A DNA stretch of 64,000 nt from the NCBI GenBank assembly GCA_029706075.1, contig JAINUG010000149.1:124001-188000 (forward strand), in the 5' to 3' direction. Source of the stretch: Aldrovandia affinis (taxonomy: Eukaryota; Chordata; Actinopteri; Notacanthiformes; Halosauridae). The translations under genes and the position numbers were made by a program. This document shows positions 13,201 to 32,857 of this stretch, one piece after another. The notes below the pieces were generated by a model. That model made no database searches. It worked only from the letters and a program-made list of their open reading frames with translations, and was not told the DNA's origin. Every line of letters starts with the position of its first letter. Positions within the stretch are counted from its first letter, which is position 1.

Positions 13201-13282
13201 CGTCGCTCTTCTGACGCTCTGTCTGCGCAGGCTCTGGGGGCCCCTCGTCCCGAGGCTCGGGCCTGTGACCCCCTCGGGGTAA
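1322..13282 (+). CDS. sel1l3: SEL1L3-like protein, complete 23-exon gene
   Basis: Exons: 1322-1378, 1501-2002, 2140-2266, 2420-2541, 3045-3160, 3270-3331, 4052-4184, 4562-4697, 5145-5288, 5372-5577, 6529-6708, 7102-7221, 7474-7614, 7801-7863, 8160-8333, 9013-9140, 9320-9403, 9980-10070, 10808-10895, 11732-11841, 12117-12244, 12722-12824, 13175-13282 (TAA 13280-13282). All introns are GT-AG and all phases agree. The 3,123-bp CDS gives 1,040 aa (human SEL1L3 is about 1,130). Residues 1-19 are a hydrophobic leader. Residues about 20-186 match the SEL1L3 N-terminal domain (FPDWLVYR). About 187-373 are LamG-like (LCGVLHHID, GYFVVGGDQFVRGIEGFYGP). Sel1-type helical repeats run from about 466 to 1000, and the last exon encodes a membrane segment. 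SEL1L3 is a poorly characterised membrane protein whose molecular role is not established. The family call is strong; the ortholog-versus-paralog call is less certain. Confidence 0.9.
2140..4184 (+). CDS. sel1l3: sel1l3 exons 3-7: LamG/concanavalin-like region
   Basis: Five exons (2140-2266, 2420-2541, 3045-3160, 3270-3331, 4052-4184) encode residues about 187-373. Readable landmarks are STGENFGVARSLSRYGN, LCGVLHHIDSKNNYASPAVF, LHQWCRIDLELLGR and GYFVVGGDQFVRGIEGFYGP. The order of beta-strand-like segments, ending in a glycine-rich GGxxxxxGIEGFxG strand, is typical of laminin-G/concanavalin folds and of SEL1L3. Ligand unknown. Confidence 0.75.
3478..3622 (-). repeat. tRNA-derived SINE copy in sel1l3 intron 6
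   Basis: Read on the minus strand this has a tRNA-like head. An A-box-like tggctcagtcgttagagcat is followed by a B-box-like ggttcaattcc, and then by the segment common in fish genomes that reads, on the plus strand, catttagcagacg...atccaaagcgactta. There is no clean cloverleaf end and no sign of a working tRNA, so I call a SINE. Confidence 0.65.
3655..3980 (+). repeat. Dispersed fish repeat (same family as 29218-29735)
   Basis: It contains tggaatgaccttccccacc, then gactgaaaaccccacctctt, ending ggataggagcgtctgctaaatgg. The reverse complement of 29500-29610 carries the matching ggaatgacctt and tcaaaacccacctttt segments, so the two are opposite-strand copies of one family. Confidence 0.6.
5578..5845 (+). 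repeat. Compound GT/GA microsatellite in sel1l3 intron 10
   Basis: Alternating (GT)n and (GA)n blocks begin directly at the donor of exon 10 (AACAAG|gtgtgtgt). The 5' splice site therefore lies inside the first GT run. Similar blocks recur to about 5845, including a partial duplication of the aacaaggtgtgtg junction at 5711. Confidence 0.9.
6053..6503. mobile_element. Non-autonomous hAT-type element (MITE)
   Basis: The left end tagggctgtcactcgattaa and the right end attaatcgatgaattgtcacagccctaa form inverted terminal repeats of hAT type. The interior is AT-rich with no ORF. It sits in sel1l3 intron 10 and ends about 25 bp before the acceptor of exon 11 (6529). I could not confirm a clean 8-bp target duplication. 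Confidence 0.7.
7474..10895 (+). CDS. sel1l3: sel1l3 exons 13-19: Sel1-like repeats
   Basis: These exons encode classic Sel1-like repeat features: AxxxLG/F and AVxFLRKAAEQ helices, LGWYFEQHEQDYARAVELWEQ, AAVNLGVMHSQG, AYTYYLKSAQRGHI and ALIYYLMAAEAGFAAAQFNVAYLCE. Sel1 repeats are helix-turn-helix units that usually act as protein scaffolds. In this branch of the family the repeats are degenerate. Many of the exons are whole multiples of three bases, as expected for repeat-encoding exons. Confidence 0.85.
8360..8725 (-). repeat. tRNA-derived SINE, family S, copy 1
   Basis: On the minus strand the head reads cctcccatgtggtgtagcgg (A-box-like). It is followed by a body with gtgccactagggggcggcaa and ttggctgtctgccccaggga. 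The same body recurs at 9439, 21785, 25455, 35320, 36245 and 51860. This copy lies in sel1l3 intron 15. Confidence 0.8.
9439..9782 (+). repeat. tRNA-derived SINE, family S, copy 2
   Basis: This is the best-preserved sense copy. The A-box-like tagtgtagtggtagagtgtc and B-box ggttcgattcc are followed by the shared body (tgccactagggggcggcaat) and an A-rich AAATA tail. It lies in sel1l3 intron 17, in opposite orientation to copy 1. Confidence 0.85.
10108..10222 (+). repeat. (CT)n then (TA)n microsatellite
   Basis: A CT run of about 60 bp passes directly into about 25 TA units, in sel1l3 intron 18. Confidence 0.9.
10903..11237. mobile_element. Tc1/mariner-type MITE beside a splice donor
   Basis: The inverted repeats begin cactaccggtcaaaagtttt and end aaaagatttgaccgctagtg. 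The inner arms mirror over about 50 bp (ccagtttttactgaaat against atttcagtaaaaactgg). Both ends are flanked by TA (10901-10902 and 11238-11239), the Tc1/mariner target duplication. There is no transposase ORF. The left end starts only 7 bp after the last base of sel1l3 exon 19. Confidence 0.85.
12245..12430 (+). repeat. Degenerate tandem repeat in sel1l3 intron 21
   Basis: About five diverged units share a core like accacaagcaagtacactta cc, spaced roughly 30-45 bp apart. A stray unit lies near 12638-12660. Confidence 0.55.
13175..13282 (+). CDS. sel1l3: sel1l3 exon 23: C-terminal membrane segment
   Basis: The last coding exon encodes 35 residues. It starts with the hydrophobic stretch VSAAVAMATVALLTLCL, followed by a basic, short tail and TAA. 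This agrees with a type I membrane protein with almost no cytoplasmic domain, as expected for SEL1L3. Confidence 0.8.
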   Translation, partial: VSAAVAMATVALLTLCLRRLWGPLVPRLGPVTPSG

Positions 13283-13694
13283 CGGCCAATGAGGAGAGGG
13301 GATGGGGGGCGCTCTGAGGCTCTCTTCAAAGTCCTTGTGATTCAGAAGCCAATGAGGGGGTGGCACCAGTGGCATCTCTGTCGCGATTGGTCTCTGGCTC
13401 TGTTCCCATCTTACAGGGGAACAGTTGCTCATGCTCTAATTAACCGGCAGCAGTCAGACGATTGCCAGGCAATGGCTTGCTAATCAGAGACTGTTTAACA
13501 ATAACATCCACCATTAGACAAACGAATAACAAGTACTCCAGTAGATTCTTCCAATGTGACTGGTTTTCTTTGCCCAAAGACATCACCATTGCACAGTCAT
13601 GCCCCTTTTTCAAAAAGATCTATAAGTGTTTTGTGATACTCGTCCACAAGGCACTAAATATATAGCTCTTTTATTTATTTAGAAACTTTTCATG

Positions 13695-13787
13695 AATAAA
13701 TAAAAACACCCTTTTCCTCGTTTCCTCTTGGGTTGTGAGATTGAGTTTGTATTTTGAACATTGGGCAGTTTATTATTTAAAAATAAA
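13695..13787 (+). terminator. Candidate sel1l3 polyadenylation signals
   Basis: AATAAA occurs at 13695-13700, overlapping a second copy, and again at 13782-13787, roughly 415-500 bp after the stop. The region is AT-rich, so these are candidates only. Confidence 0.4.
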
Positions 13788-14659
13788 GAAATAAAAAAGT
13801 CTAGTTAGTTCTCAAATAAAATTGATATAGAGAAGAAGCGAGCAAACTTTGTGTGGATTATGATAAATGGTGTGTTTACTCCTAAACAGAGAAAAGCATT
13901 AAAATATTGCTGCCTGAAGGAGACCGGGTTAGTCGAAACGTGTTGCTGTGAACTATTCTGAGTGCTCAAGCAGTAAGACTGTCGGTGTTGAGCACTGCTT
14001 TGTGCCATTCTATAATAAACAGAAGTCTCTGATTATTCACGCAGTGGCTGCTCACAGGGCTGTCCATTGTTGGCCAATATTTTTTCAGTTGCTTTGCAGT
14101 CAGGCTAAATAGAGGCAGACTTCAAAACCCAGAGATGAAGCATCGCGTCCACGACAGCCGGGTTCCATAACCAATGCAAAATAATTAAAATGAACCTTTT
14201 TCACATTCATTAAAAAAAACATAGATCCAGCAATATTGTGAGCCAGAGCATTCAGTCACCAGGCCCTGCCCTCGTTCCCATTCGCTCCCAGCACCGCAGG
14301 GATGTCTGTCCCAGGGCAGGGTCGTTTTGCACGCCCACGGAGGACCCCGGGACCTCAGGGCCGCCCTGGCTCTTCAGGTAATGAATCCGCGGTGGCCCCA
14401 TGGCGAGCACAAACAGCAGGTGTGCTGTAAGCTGAGACCTGTACACAGGCACACCGGGGGGCCCCACCGGCACAGAGCCGCGCCTTCTAATTAAAAAAAC
14501 ACAACTGTGGCTTAATGAGACTGGTGAGAAGCCGCACTGTAACAGTACTCTGAACTGCGTAATCGTTATAAGGCCGTGTGTCCCTCAAAATCCTCTCTGC
14601 TCCTATCACACTTGTACGGACATGTATACGGACACCCCCACATTTGTCCGTGCATACAC

Positions 14660-14735
14660 GCACACACACACACACACACACACACTCACTCACACTCTCA
14701 CACACACATACATACATACACACACACACGCACAC
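14660..14735 (+). repeat. CA microsatellite
   Basis: Interrupted (CA)n with tcac and atac variants. Confidence 0.9.
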
Positions 14736-15262
14736 CTTGCCCTTGGTTTCTGTCACATATAATGTCACATCCTTCTTCCCGTTAAGATACAAAATTAAAA
14801 TGATTAGTAAATATCAGTTTTAGAACCCAACCTCATGGCAACAAATTCACTTCACATTCATGTTAAAAAACTAAAATAAAACATACACAGTAAAAAAGAA
14901 AAAAAGACAAAGGCTTTGCCGGACCAAATTAATTTAATGGTAACTTGACCCCAGTAGTGCAAAAGTAGTGCTTTGTTTGCTTTGGTGGCTTATGTAATAA
15001 GAAGGATCTACATATTGAACTGTCGACATGCCCTTTCTGTCATTTATAAAGCGATACTGATTCAAGGGAATGTACTGTAGTGCTTGTCTACTGTTGCTCT
15101 CAGGGAATTAATGAGAGATATGTCACTCAATTTTCTGTCACCTCTTTTAAAAGTAAAGCTTCACAATTGTATATTTAGCTATGAAAGGGAGGCTGCAGGA
15201 AGGTGAAGACGACAGAGGAACAGTAAAGCAGGTCCACTGATTGCTTTGTGTCAGTGTTTTTC

Positions 15263-24094
<8,832 letters not shown>

Positions 24095-25454
24095 GTTTGT
24101 CAGCCAAGCAGGAAGAATCTCTAAATGCAAAGACGTTTCCCCCCTCACACAGGTCTGATCTCACATCATGATCAGAGGTTCACAGTCCTGGGTTTTAAAA
24201 AAAAGAAGGAACGTGAGAGGATTTGCAGCGGCAAAAGGGTCACCAAAACCCAATGGAAGGCACACGGTGAATGATTCCTGTTTTAAGTCAAAGAGAAGAG
24301 ATGTGGAACGCTGGCTCCACTGGCTCCATTCATCTGCTTCTGCAAATACGGCTTGCAAAAACACCAATAACAGAAACGTCCCCACAGGAATAGTCCAATT
24401 AAGGCGCAACAGTTTTTTGTACCTCATTAAGGGCATTAATGAGGTACGGAACTCCTGTTAACCGCCTGTTCTTTTTTTGTTCCTTGGTCCCACCATCTCA
24501 TTAGTTCATGTTTTTTAAGAATAAACACAGTTTTTTACAAACTGCCCACAAACTGTGGCCGGTGCCACTGTAATAGCCTCAAAGAGTAGCTGGAGATTTT
24601 CAAACTGAGAAAAGAAGGAAACAGGATCCTGCTCTTTCCATATTTTTCTCCATACCGATTAGTCCTGCAGTTCCACTAAATTCCACTAGGTGGGGAACAA
24701 AGTCTGTCCTGCGACTGGCACCCTTCTTTTTCCTTTAGCCTTGGTCTTCACACTTGATCAGTTATCTTTTAAAACATACATTTGAAAGGGAATTCGAGGA
24801 AGAAGAAAACAGCCGTTGTTACTGTTTGTGACAATGTGTGTATGAGAAAAAAAACCCTGAAATTCATAGGCATTGGTAGTGATGTCACCCCATTCCTTTT
24901 GAATGTAAAATGTACTTTAAAATGACAGTATTTCATCCAATATCATTCAGTACAATTGAATGTGTCTTCTGTCTCTTCTCGGCCTGAGCATAGATGTATG
25001 CTCTCTTCAGTTTGTGATGTGATCAGTGTTCGGAAAACAAAATGGCTGCCACGCATCAACAGCGCTGCACATTGGTCGTAACTAAGTTCGAAATACACCC
25101 CCTTCTTTGTTGTAAAGCACATAAGATCCACGAAAGACCCGATACAAATCATATTTGTTCCTTATGTGGGTGGTTATGTTTTATTTATTTATTTACTTGG
25201 ATTCACCCCCCTCCCCCCCCTTTCCCTATTGTTGGAATCGGCAATTGATCTGTTCTCTCCTGCATCTGCAGCTGAGCGCATGGACTCCTCCAGTGCACTT
25301 TTGCTTTGAACCAGTGACTGTAATCCACACTGCAATTAAGCCACACAGAGTACTGCAGCAGAACTAGTGTTGGAATGAGGAGAGCCACACCACACACTGA
25401 AGACAGCTGGTCCTCACGCTACAAAGGCAGGTGGAGTTGCTGGTTACCTCTTTT

Positions 25455-25830
25455 GTTTCAGATTTTTTTCACCATTTTTCTTTAGTGGGCAATTACACCG
25501 CAATTTTGATTTCCCACTCCCACAAACTCGCCACCGGCCTCTGCGGGACAAGCCGCTACCCCGAGGCTGGCAATGAACTGCTTCTTCCAAGATGGAACTC
25601 ACCTATTATTTTGTCTACAGGGAAGTCCTCCACGCTCCTCAGCAAGCTCGTGCTGGCTCACCTTCCCCCTGAGACGGACAGCCAAATGGCGCCCCTGATT
25701 GGGGCTCCCCACCAGGGCCAGTCTGTCACAGTTGGGTTTTGAACTGCGACCATGATAGGCAGCTCACACTCGTAAAGCACCAGTCAAAACAAGTGTGTTA
25801 GACTCATATGCTATCCGAGGCCCCCTGCAT
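25455..25830 (-). repeat. tRNA-derived SINE, family S, copy 4
   Basis: It shares cacaaactcgccaccggcct, aagctcgtgctggctcacct and the terminal ctatccgaggcccc with copy 3, so the two form a subfamily. Confidence 0.7.
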
Positions 25831-26509
25831 GTTACCTCTTAGTTTAGTGAGATTCTCAGGGAACCTGATGAAGACCATGCAGGTTGATATCACTGGGGGG
25901 GCATTGAAACGTACAGAGGTACTTTCTTTGCCCTCCCTTGTTTTTTCAGTTTCCCATCGGGCCACAGGTAATGCATTGGACATGGCCATTGTTTAGTGGT
26001 ATAAAAAATTGATTTAAAAGTATGGTCACAAAGCATGGCCAGGTTGTGAAATTTTAATGTGCGCCTCATTGGTCATGATGTGTGAAGACACAAAATAATT
26101 TGATGTCGCTCAAAACGGGAGATGTGAGAGACTAATAAAAAATGTTTTACTGTAGTGTTTCTACTTTCATTTCCTTTCAAGTAATCGTAGAGCTATTCCT
26201 GCTGTTAGTAACACAACAGCTAAGCTCAAGCCACACAAGCACCCACACAACACACCTGTTCACTGCTGTATGGGTCCCAGTATCAGCCCCAGTGTGGAGT
26301 GAGCTTAAACATTGACATCAACACTAAATAAACCAAGGCTCATCCTGTTACTGCACTTTTTTCGTTTGTGGATGAGACCGCACCAGTGCTGACCATGGGG
26401 AGTAGCATTTGCATTGTGACGCGTAATTAGCTGCACATGAAGTGTCCTTCCTCCGACTCGTGTCTGTGCGAGCTCGTGTCTAGTACTAGTACAAGTACTA
26501 ACTCCACAG

Positions 26510-26717
26510 GGTGTAGACTTCCAATCAATCCAAGTTATTATATATTTTTTTATTAATGTTCTGACATTTTTAGAAATTTTTCCCCCCACTTGGAAGTTGC
26601 AAGGTAAAATGTGGAAATAAAGGTGGAAAAATGATTTAATGTGTTTTAATTTCAGCCTGTACAGCAACAAAAAATTACATTTTTGAGACAGGGTGTAGAC
26701 TTTAAGGGGCACTGTAC
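26510..26717. mobile_element. Tc1-type element relic
   Basis: agggtgtagacttccaatca at the left is mirrored loosely by gacagggtgtagactttaag and the terminal gggcactgtaca. This is the end structure of Tc1-like elements in fish. Ends are decayed and there is no ORF. Confidence 0.45.
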
Positions 26718-27229
26718 ATACCTCCCTCCAGCAGAAGCGCTCTTGCTCTCTTCTCCTTGTAAGAATCTGATGAGGCCCTTGGTTGCTAGGAGAATCGAAT
26801 GCTCCGACTCTTTACAGGAGTTTTAGCAGATCAGGTGACCCTGATAAGTGAAACGTTGTTTTGGGCTTAGGTTTTTTTTTCAAGCAGGGTTACGTGGCGT
26901 TGCTTGCGTGTTGTTCAGTCACATGTTCAAGTTGTGTTCGGTAATCTATAGTGGTGATTCAAGTAAGCACAAGGTTCCATGGAATCATATTCTTTAAAAA
27001 GAATTGTTGCAAAATTCACCAAAATTACTGTTTCCTCTTTTTGTTTCCCAGAATGTGGGGTGGAGTGTTTCCTTTCCCCAGAAAGTAAATGAGGGATACA
27101 AAGTGTATTGAAAGCAGGTGCTTCCACGCAGGTGTGGTTCCTGAATGAATTAAGCAAGCATTTATATCCTGATGGGAGTTGTCTCTTCTAGGATGACAAT
27201 TCCTCCATCCACAGGGCACAGGTGGTCAC

Positions 27230-27430
27230 TAGAGTGGTTTGATAACCATGAAAACAATGTTAACCATCATGCTATTGCCATGGAAGGATGGTGCTGTATC
27301 CGTCCAATAGAGTTCCAGACACTTGTAGAATCTATGTCAAGGTGCATTGAAGATGTTCTGGCAAATCGTGGTGGCCCAACGCCCAATTAAGACACATTAT
27401 CTTGGTATTTCCTTTATTTTGGCAGCTACC
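27230..27430 (+). repeat. Dispersed repeat, family X, copy 1
   Basis: It shares ttccagacacttgtagaatctatg with the reverse complement of 50300-50335. It also shares gtggtggcccaacgcc and a following ttaagacac...ttggtatttcctttattttgg with the reverse complement of 50222-50280. I do not recognise the family name. Confidence 0.6.
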
Positions 27431-29217
27431 TGCATCTGTCAATACATATCTCAGTATTATATTTAATCCGTGCTGTGGGCAGACAGCCGTTGCTGGTGAA
27501 AATATCAGAAGAGAGAATCCTAAAAAAACCCACAGACAAATTAAAAAAAAGGTGCACTGCAGAGCACAATGAAGCACGGGCACGTTTCTCATGACTATGG
27601 GCATGCGTATTTCACCACCTCTGTCAGGAACTTGAAATTCCGTCCTCCAACACCAAGAGGTTGACGGAGCACTTTCTGACACTACTTGTTAAGCGATCAA
27701 CGCATTACGATCTCAAGTAGTCATTCAATTACAACAAATGAGGTTTGTATTTCAGTGTAGTAGACTAGTCAGCAGTTGGTGCTGCACACACCCATAATTA
27801 ATCATACTGATTGATTTGTAAGTAGGCTACTGCTGGAGCAAAGAAACTAAAATGTTGAAATTTATGTGCAGATATTTTTAGACTGCACAAACTTTTGAAA
27901 GCAAAAGGAAAATATTTGTATTGACAGAATAAAGGCAAAATAAAAATATAAAGAACAAAGTTGTTATATATGGTTATATTTTGTTTTTTAAATTCAGTTA
28001 AGGGAGCACAATATTTTATATTTTGGTGTTCAATTTTATTATTGTCAGATAATTTGTTGTTTCCTCTTTCATGACTTGTCGTAGGGGTGTAAAAACATGT
28101 CCATAAGAGGAAACACTCAACAACGTCAATTTGTAGACTTGCGCCCTTGCACCAACACTCAGATTGACGCTTAAATGTATAATTGGTCATGTTCATTTCA
28201 GTAATTGCCACTAATTACTGAAAATAGAGTGCCTACAGCAATGCCTTGAGGATCAGAAAGGAACTGCAGCACCTTCTTGAGAGAGGTGGTGAAAAACGCA
28301 TGCCAGATTAGTCTGGTATATGTGGAAGGGGCATGTAAATTGGCTACAGATCAAAAACACAATTTAATCATTGCTTTAGGTTTATAAAAAAACAACAAAA
28401 AAAACAGGTGTGCTCACTTCACTTTCAGTTATCGTTTAAATTGAACGACCATTATGACCAACTGTGAATGCGCACGCATTTTAGGGAGAACGCATTTTTT
28501 TAAGCAAACGATAGGTGACACCTTTGAAACACAAAGGCACATTTATGTGTGATCTTTGCATTACAATACGGATGACACATGATCCTATTTGTGCGACTAT
28601 CATTGTCACTGTGCTGCGGTCACTTTTTATTTCCCCTTGTGTCATAATGAGGCCTAGCATTATGTAGTCCACCAGTGGGTGGGGTTTCTGACGTTTGGTG
28701 GCTTTGTGGTTGTCTCAGGTTTTGTTGACATTTCCATAGCAGTCCTACGAATGAAGAAGCACAAGGATTTTCGACGTTATTATCATGGAGGAATATAACC
28801 TGTTTCTGCACATTTATTTGTTATACTCGTGTATATTTCATGAGTTGGTGTGCAGAAAGCTCACTTCAAAGAGTGACTGGGGGGGATTTCCTTCTTCTGT
28901 TGATCTGCCACTGGCTCGGGAATACACATTTCACATACCACACATTTTATATAGACTTTCTCGCTCACTGAATAACAAAGTAGTAAACCTTAAGAGAGGA
29001 AATCTTCTGTAAAATAAACAAAAAAAGTATAATCATTTAAATTTGAAGCTTTACTTCAAGATAGAAGTACAGCTTGTTTGCAACCCCCATAGGCTTCTGC
29101 ATATGAGGCAGGTGCATTGTGGGTAACTCCCCCAGCCTGTGGACAGGAAGATGGCATCTTTAAGGAGGTAGAATACCTTTGAGCATGTTTCATTGTGATA
29201 GTGCTACTGTGTTGTGT

Positions 29218-29735
29218 TACATTTACATTTACATTTTAAGCATTTAGCAGACGCTCTTCTCCAGAGCGACTTACGAGATGTGCATTAATACATGGTAGGA
29301 ACAATCATAGTTTGCGCACGAGATCAGTGCAGTAATACAGAAATAGACATCGTTGTAGGCAGCTGCATACCATACCTGTAACACTGGGAAGGAAAAGGTT
29401 AGTAATTTTTTTACATTTTTATTATTAAATGAGAAGGCAGGGATACATATACAAGAAGTGTTGAGCAAGTCGGCAGTGGTGATGACAATTGGCTAGATGT
29501 ACAGAATTCAGTGGTAGTGGAGTCTGAAAAGGTGGGTTTTGAGTCTCTTGCGGAAGATTGCAAGTGATTCCGCGGTCCTGACCGATTGTGGAAGGTCATT
29601 CAGGACAGAGAAGAGGCGAGACCGCGAGGAGCAGCTGCCGGGCGCCCGGAGGGATGGGACAGTCAGTTTGACAGACAGACATCCCTTTGTGATCAAGTTC
29701 CCCCGAGTCTGGCCATCCCTCTGTCTATAACTGAA
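29218..29735 (-). repeat. Long dispersed fish repeat
   Basis: It starts with tandem catttacattta and aagcatttagcagacgctct, then gtaggaacaatcatag. It continues with aaggtgggttttgagtctct, ttgtggaaggtcattcagga and a cgcccggagggatgggac stretch. Parts match 21676-21790 (same strand) and 3655-3980 (opposite strand), so these are fragments of one longer element. Confidence 0.65.
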
Positions 29736-31590
29736 ATAGGCTGAAATGGAAATACATAAATATTCCATATTCTTTATTAAGCTTATTCCATAATTTTCCA
29801 GAAGTTGGGCAATGGCAATGTATTGCCCTCTTTTGTACTGTTGCACTGTGCAGTTTCATATTAGCATGGTTCTTGAACTGTTTTGAAAGTTTTTTGTATC
29901 ATCATATATAATCGGTACCAGACGATAAATACATTTTTAAAATGTATAAGTGGTATATTTTGTAGCAGAATGATGGGTAAAATGATCCAGTAACATTACT
30001 ATCGCAATATATGGCACATTCTGGTCTAACATTGTGGCATAATATTGAGGAACAAGGATTGCACCTTTGCATATCTGCTGATAGTTTGATTGATAGCTCT
30101 ACTGTTTCATAACCCATACAGAGATACCTAAAAGATCCACCATACAGGCATTCCATCTGTCAATCAATTGAATAATATATATATATATCACTCATGCTGA
30201 CAGAATGTCCAGAAATGCCCAACTCTTCATCACATCCCAAATGTTTTATGAAAGCATATTTGTATCCTGGCTTGTCACAATGCGGGAAAAAACAGGCACC
30301 ATACTACTATTGAGAATTTATATTGATAGATTTAATTATCTGTGGCGATGTTTAAAATCATGCCAGGTAGCCTTTCAAGAGTAAATAATTGTTAAATGGC
30401 TCCCATGGAAAGGCATTCTGTGAAATGCTCAGCTAAGCTGGGGTCTGAACTGAGACTAGCGAATACAGCCCCCAGGGTAAAGTTAGGTTAGCCCTGGACT
30501 AATATAGGGGGAGGTCTTTCTCCTAATGTGAGAAAGAATTGGTTCACTTCTCTATCTTGAGGGTTTAGATGAGCAAAGGGAAACCCTTCAGATTCTTCCC
30601 TGAAAGGGATAGCTAAGATTCTGAGGGGAATAGAAAGTTGTGATTTCCACATTATTGTTACAGCGAACACAAGGTGGTTTGGCCTCTTCAGCACGCCAGT
30701 TGCGGTAATTGTGTTTTGTTGTCTCCATTGGGACTGTAACTGCAGCGCTCTTCTTTCTCACCACAAGCTACTCACACTTCACCTCTTCTGTACGAAGCCA
30801 TCTGGCAATTTTTCAGTTTTTAGTAGTTTTTTTAACTTCCTGTTGTGAAATATATAAAGGCTTGTAGTGCACTGCACCTGTCTAACCGCACAGAAGAATT
30901 ATGTAATGCAGAACGGATCTACTTAATTATGCATCGGTGAAGTGGATGTCTTGTATAAAAAAATGGTAAAGCCAGTATTTTACAATTATTCTGTGAATGT
31001 ATCACATCATTCTTTTACCCACTGCATCATTTATTATTGAGTTTAATTTACAGTTAAAGCACTTCCGTTTACGAAGGTTCTGTTGAAACATGTTGGGTTA
31101 TCGTAGATGTGTGGGCAGCGCTCCTCAATTTTTATTTTTGTATTTTTTTAATGTTTCCCCCTTTTCCCAAATTGGAATGCACTACCTCACCTCAGCTGCC
31201 ACACCACTTCTTTTCACACCACAGTCTGCAAGTTAAGACAGACATTAGTCAGAAGACGCTTCATGTGCAGGTTTATACCGACATATTGTAGGTGCCCGAT
31301 TTGCCAGTGATGAGACACGGACCAGGCCAATAGAATCCCTTCCTCCTTTGGCAATGCTACTAGATGCTGGCCACGGTCGGCCCCAGGCATGGTCTGAATT
31401 CACTAGCAGCAGCCAGCTGGCAGCCCCCAGGGCTAACCTGAGAAAATATAAACGTTTTATCTCGTTGATTTGATCTTGGTTTTGTTGTTTTGGCTGATAT
31501 TAAGAGCACTTTCCCATTCAATTTTATTCAAAACTTTTTTCCACATTTCCCGCAGCTTCCCTGGGAACTATATCTGTTGTAGTGTGAGGA

Positions 31591-32458
31591 CTTTGATAGA
31601 TTTTCTGCCAATGATGCTCTGTCACAGCTCTTTGACAGTGAAAATGATTTAAAGGACAATGTGTCTGAGGCTGAGGATAATGTTGTGGAGGACCCTGATT
31701 ATCAGGCATCCTCCACTGCATCCCTTGGGGTTGACCCTCCTGTGGTCTCTCAACCACCAAGATAGCCTGTTGTCTCTCAGTCACCATGAGTGGACACGTT
31801 CACTTCCAAAAATGTATGTTCCCTCTTCCCACAGGGTAGACTTAGCACTGGTCATAAAAATGGTTCCAGGCCCCACCAGATATGCTGTCAGCCATGTCCA
31901 AGACATACAATCTGCATTTGAACTCTTCATATCACCATAGTTGTAAAAGGATATTCTTGAGATGACAAACATAGAGGGGAGGCAGGTATCTGGTGGCAAT
32001 TGGAAAGAGTTGGATGTGACCGACTTGCAAGCCTACATTGGGTTTCTTATTTTGGCAGGAGTGTATAAGTAAAAAGGTGAAGCAAAAGCAGCCCTTTGGA
32101 ATGTTGACACTGGTAGGGCAATATTTCCAGCCACGATGTTTCTGGAGACATTCTGTTTTATCTGACATCATACACTTTGATGACAGAGAAACAAGGCAGG
32201 GTTGGGATAAGACAGGAGCGTGACAAACTTGCAGCTATATGGGATGTATGGGACAAATGGGAGAAGACGGTGTCTTCCAAGAGCATCAACAGCTGCATCT
32301 GTTCTAAAGGAGATTCAAAAGGAGACACACACCAAAACTCCTCCAGTGGTTCCACCAACAGCCAGAAAATGTGGCAGCTGCCAGGTCTGCCCTAACAGAA
32401 ATGACTAAGTCCAGCACCACATGTGTGAAAAGCAAGAAGAACATCTGCAAGGAGCACG
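31591..32458 (+). pseudogene. piggyBac transposase relic, internally deleted
   Basis: Three pieces in order match piggyBac (PGBD-type) transposases. First is an acidic N-terminus (about 31591-31745: LSQLFDSENDLKDNVSEAED, VVEDPDYQ). Second is MTNIEGRQVSGGNWKELDVTDLQAYIGFLILAGVYK, ending in a stop at about 32070, with decayed homology to about 32270. Third is a Cys-rich C-terminal finger (RKCGSCQVCP, TTCVKSKKNICKEH, about 32360-32458). Most of the catalytic domain between parts two and three is missing, and frames shift and stop, so it cannot encode an active enzyme. Confidence 0.8.
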
Positions 32459-32604
32459 CACACACACTCTCTCCACATCATGCCCACATGTGACACTGGG
32501 AGAGGTGGAGGGAGGAGTAGAGAGGGCTATGCCTCCCTTTTGGCTGCTGTCAGGTGTTCCTGTTCCCTCCCACTGCCTGGAGAGGACTATAGGGCCAGTG
32601 GCCC

Positions 32605-32843
32605 TCCCTCTCCCCCTCCTTCCCTCTCTTTCTCTTTCCCTCCCTCCCTTTCCCTCCCTCCTCCCTCTCCCTCCCTCCTCTCCCCCTCCCTCCCTCCCTC
32701 CCTCCCTCCCTCCCTCTCTTTCTCTCCCTCCCTCCCTCCCTCCCTCTCTTTCTCTCTCCCTCCCTCCCTCCCTCCCTCCCCCACTCCCCCACTCCCCCCC
32801 TCCCCCTCTCCCCCACTCCCTCCCTCCCTCCCTCTCTCTCTCA
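32605..32843 (+). repeat. CCCT-type polypyrimidine tract
   Basis: About 240 bp, nearly pure pyrimidine on the plus strand, is built of ccct, ctct and cccact units. It ends about 14 bp before the acceptor AG of the neurexin-2 exon, so it takes the place of that exon's polypyrimidine tract. Long mirror-like purine/pyrimidine tracts can form triplex DNA. Confidence 0.9.
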
Positions 32844-32857
32844 CTCACCGATCGCAG

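Larger units (their letters stand above)
13283..15262. other. Intergenic gap between convergent sel1l3 and trpc2
   Basis: No coding exon is seen. The gap should hold both 3' UTRs. It contains a CA microsatellite at 14660-14735 and, on the minus strand, a possible ATTAAA signal for trpc2 at 14938-14933, about 325 bp beyond its stop codon. Confidence 0.5.
24095..31590. other. Gene-poor interval with dispersed repeats
   Basis: I see no supportable exon here. It contains a SINE (25455-25830), a Tc1-type relic (26510-26717), repeat family X (27230-27430), a long fish repeat (29218-29735), and a short perfect hairpin at 24419-24447 (gtacctcatta, 7-nt loop, taatgaggtac). The 5' flank and promoter of trpc2 should lie just above 24094. 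Confidence 0.5.

Noticed and set aside
30488..30694. 68-residue minus-strand ORF
   Set aside because: It has no recognisable domain, no flanking splice sites of quality and no repeat family I can name.
32405..32848. Gly-Arg-Glu rich ORFs
   Set aside because: They come from the CCCT tract read on the minus strand.
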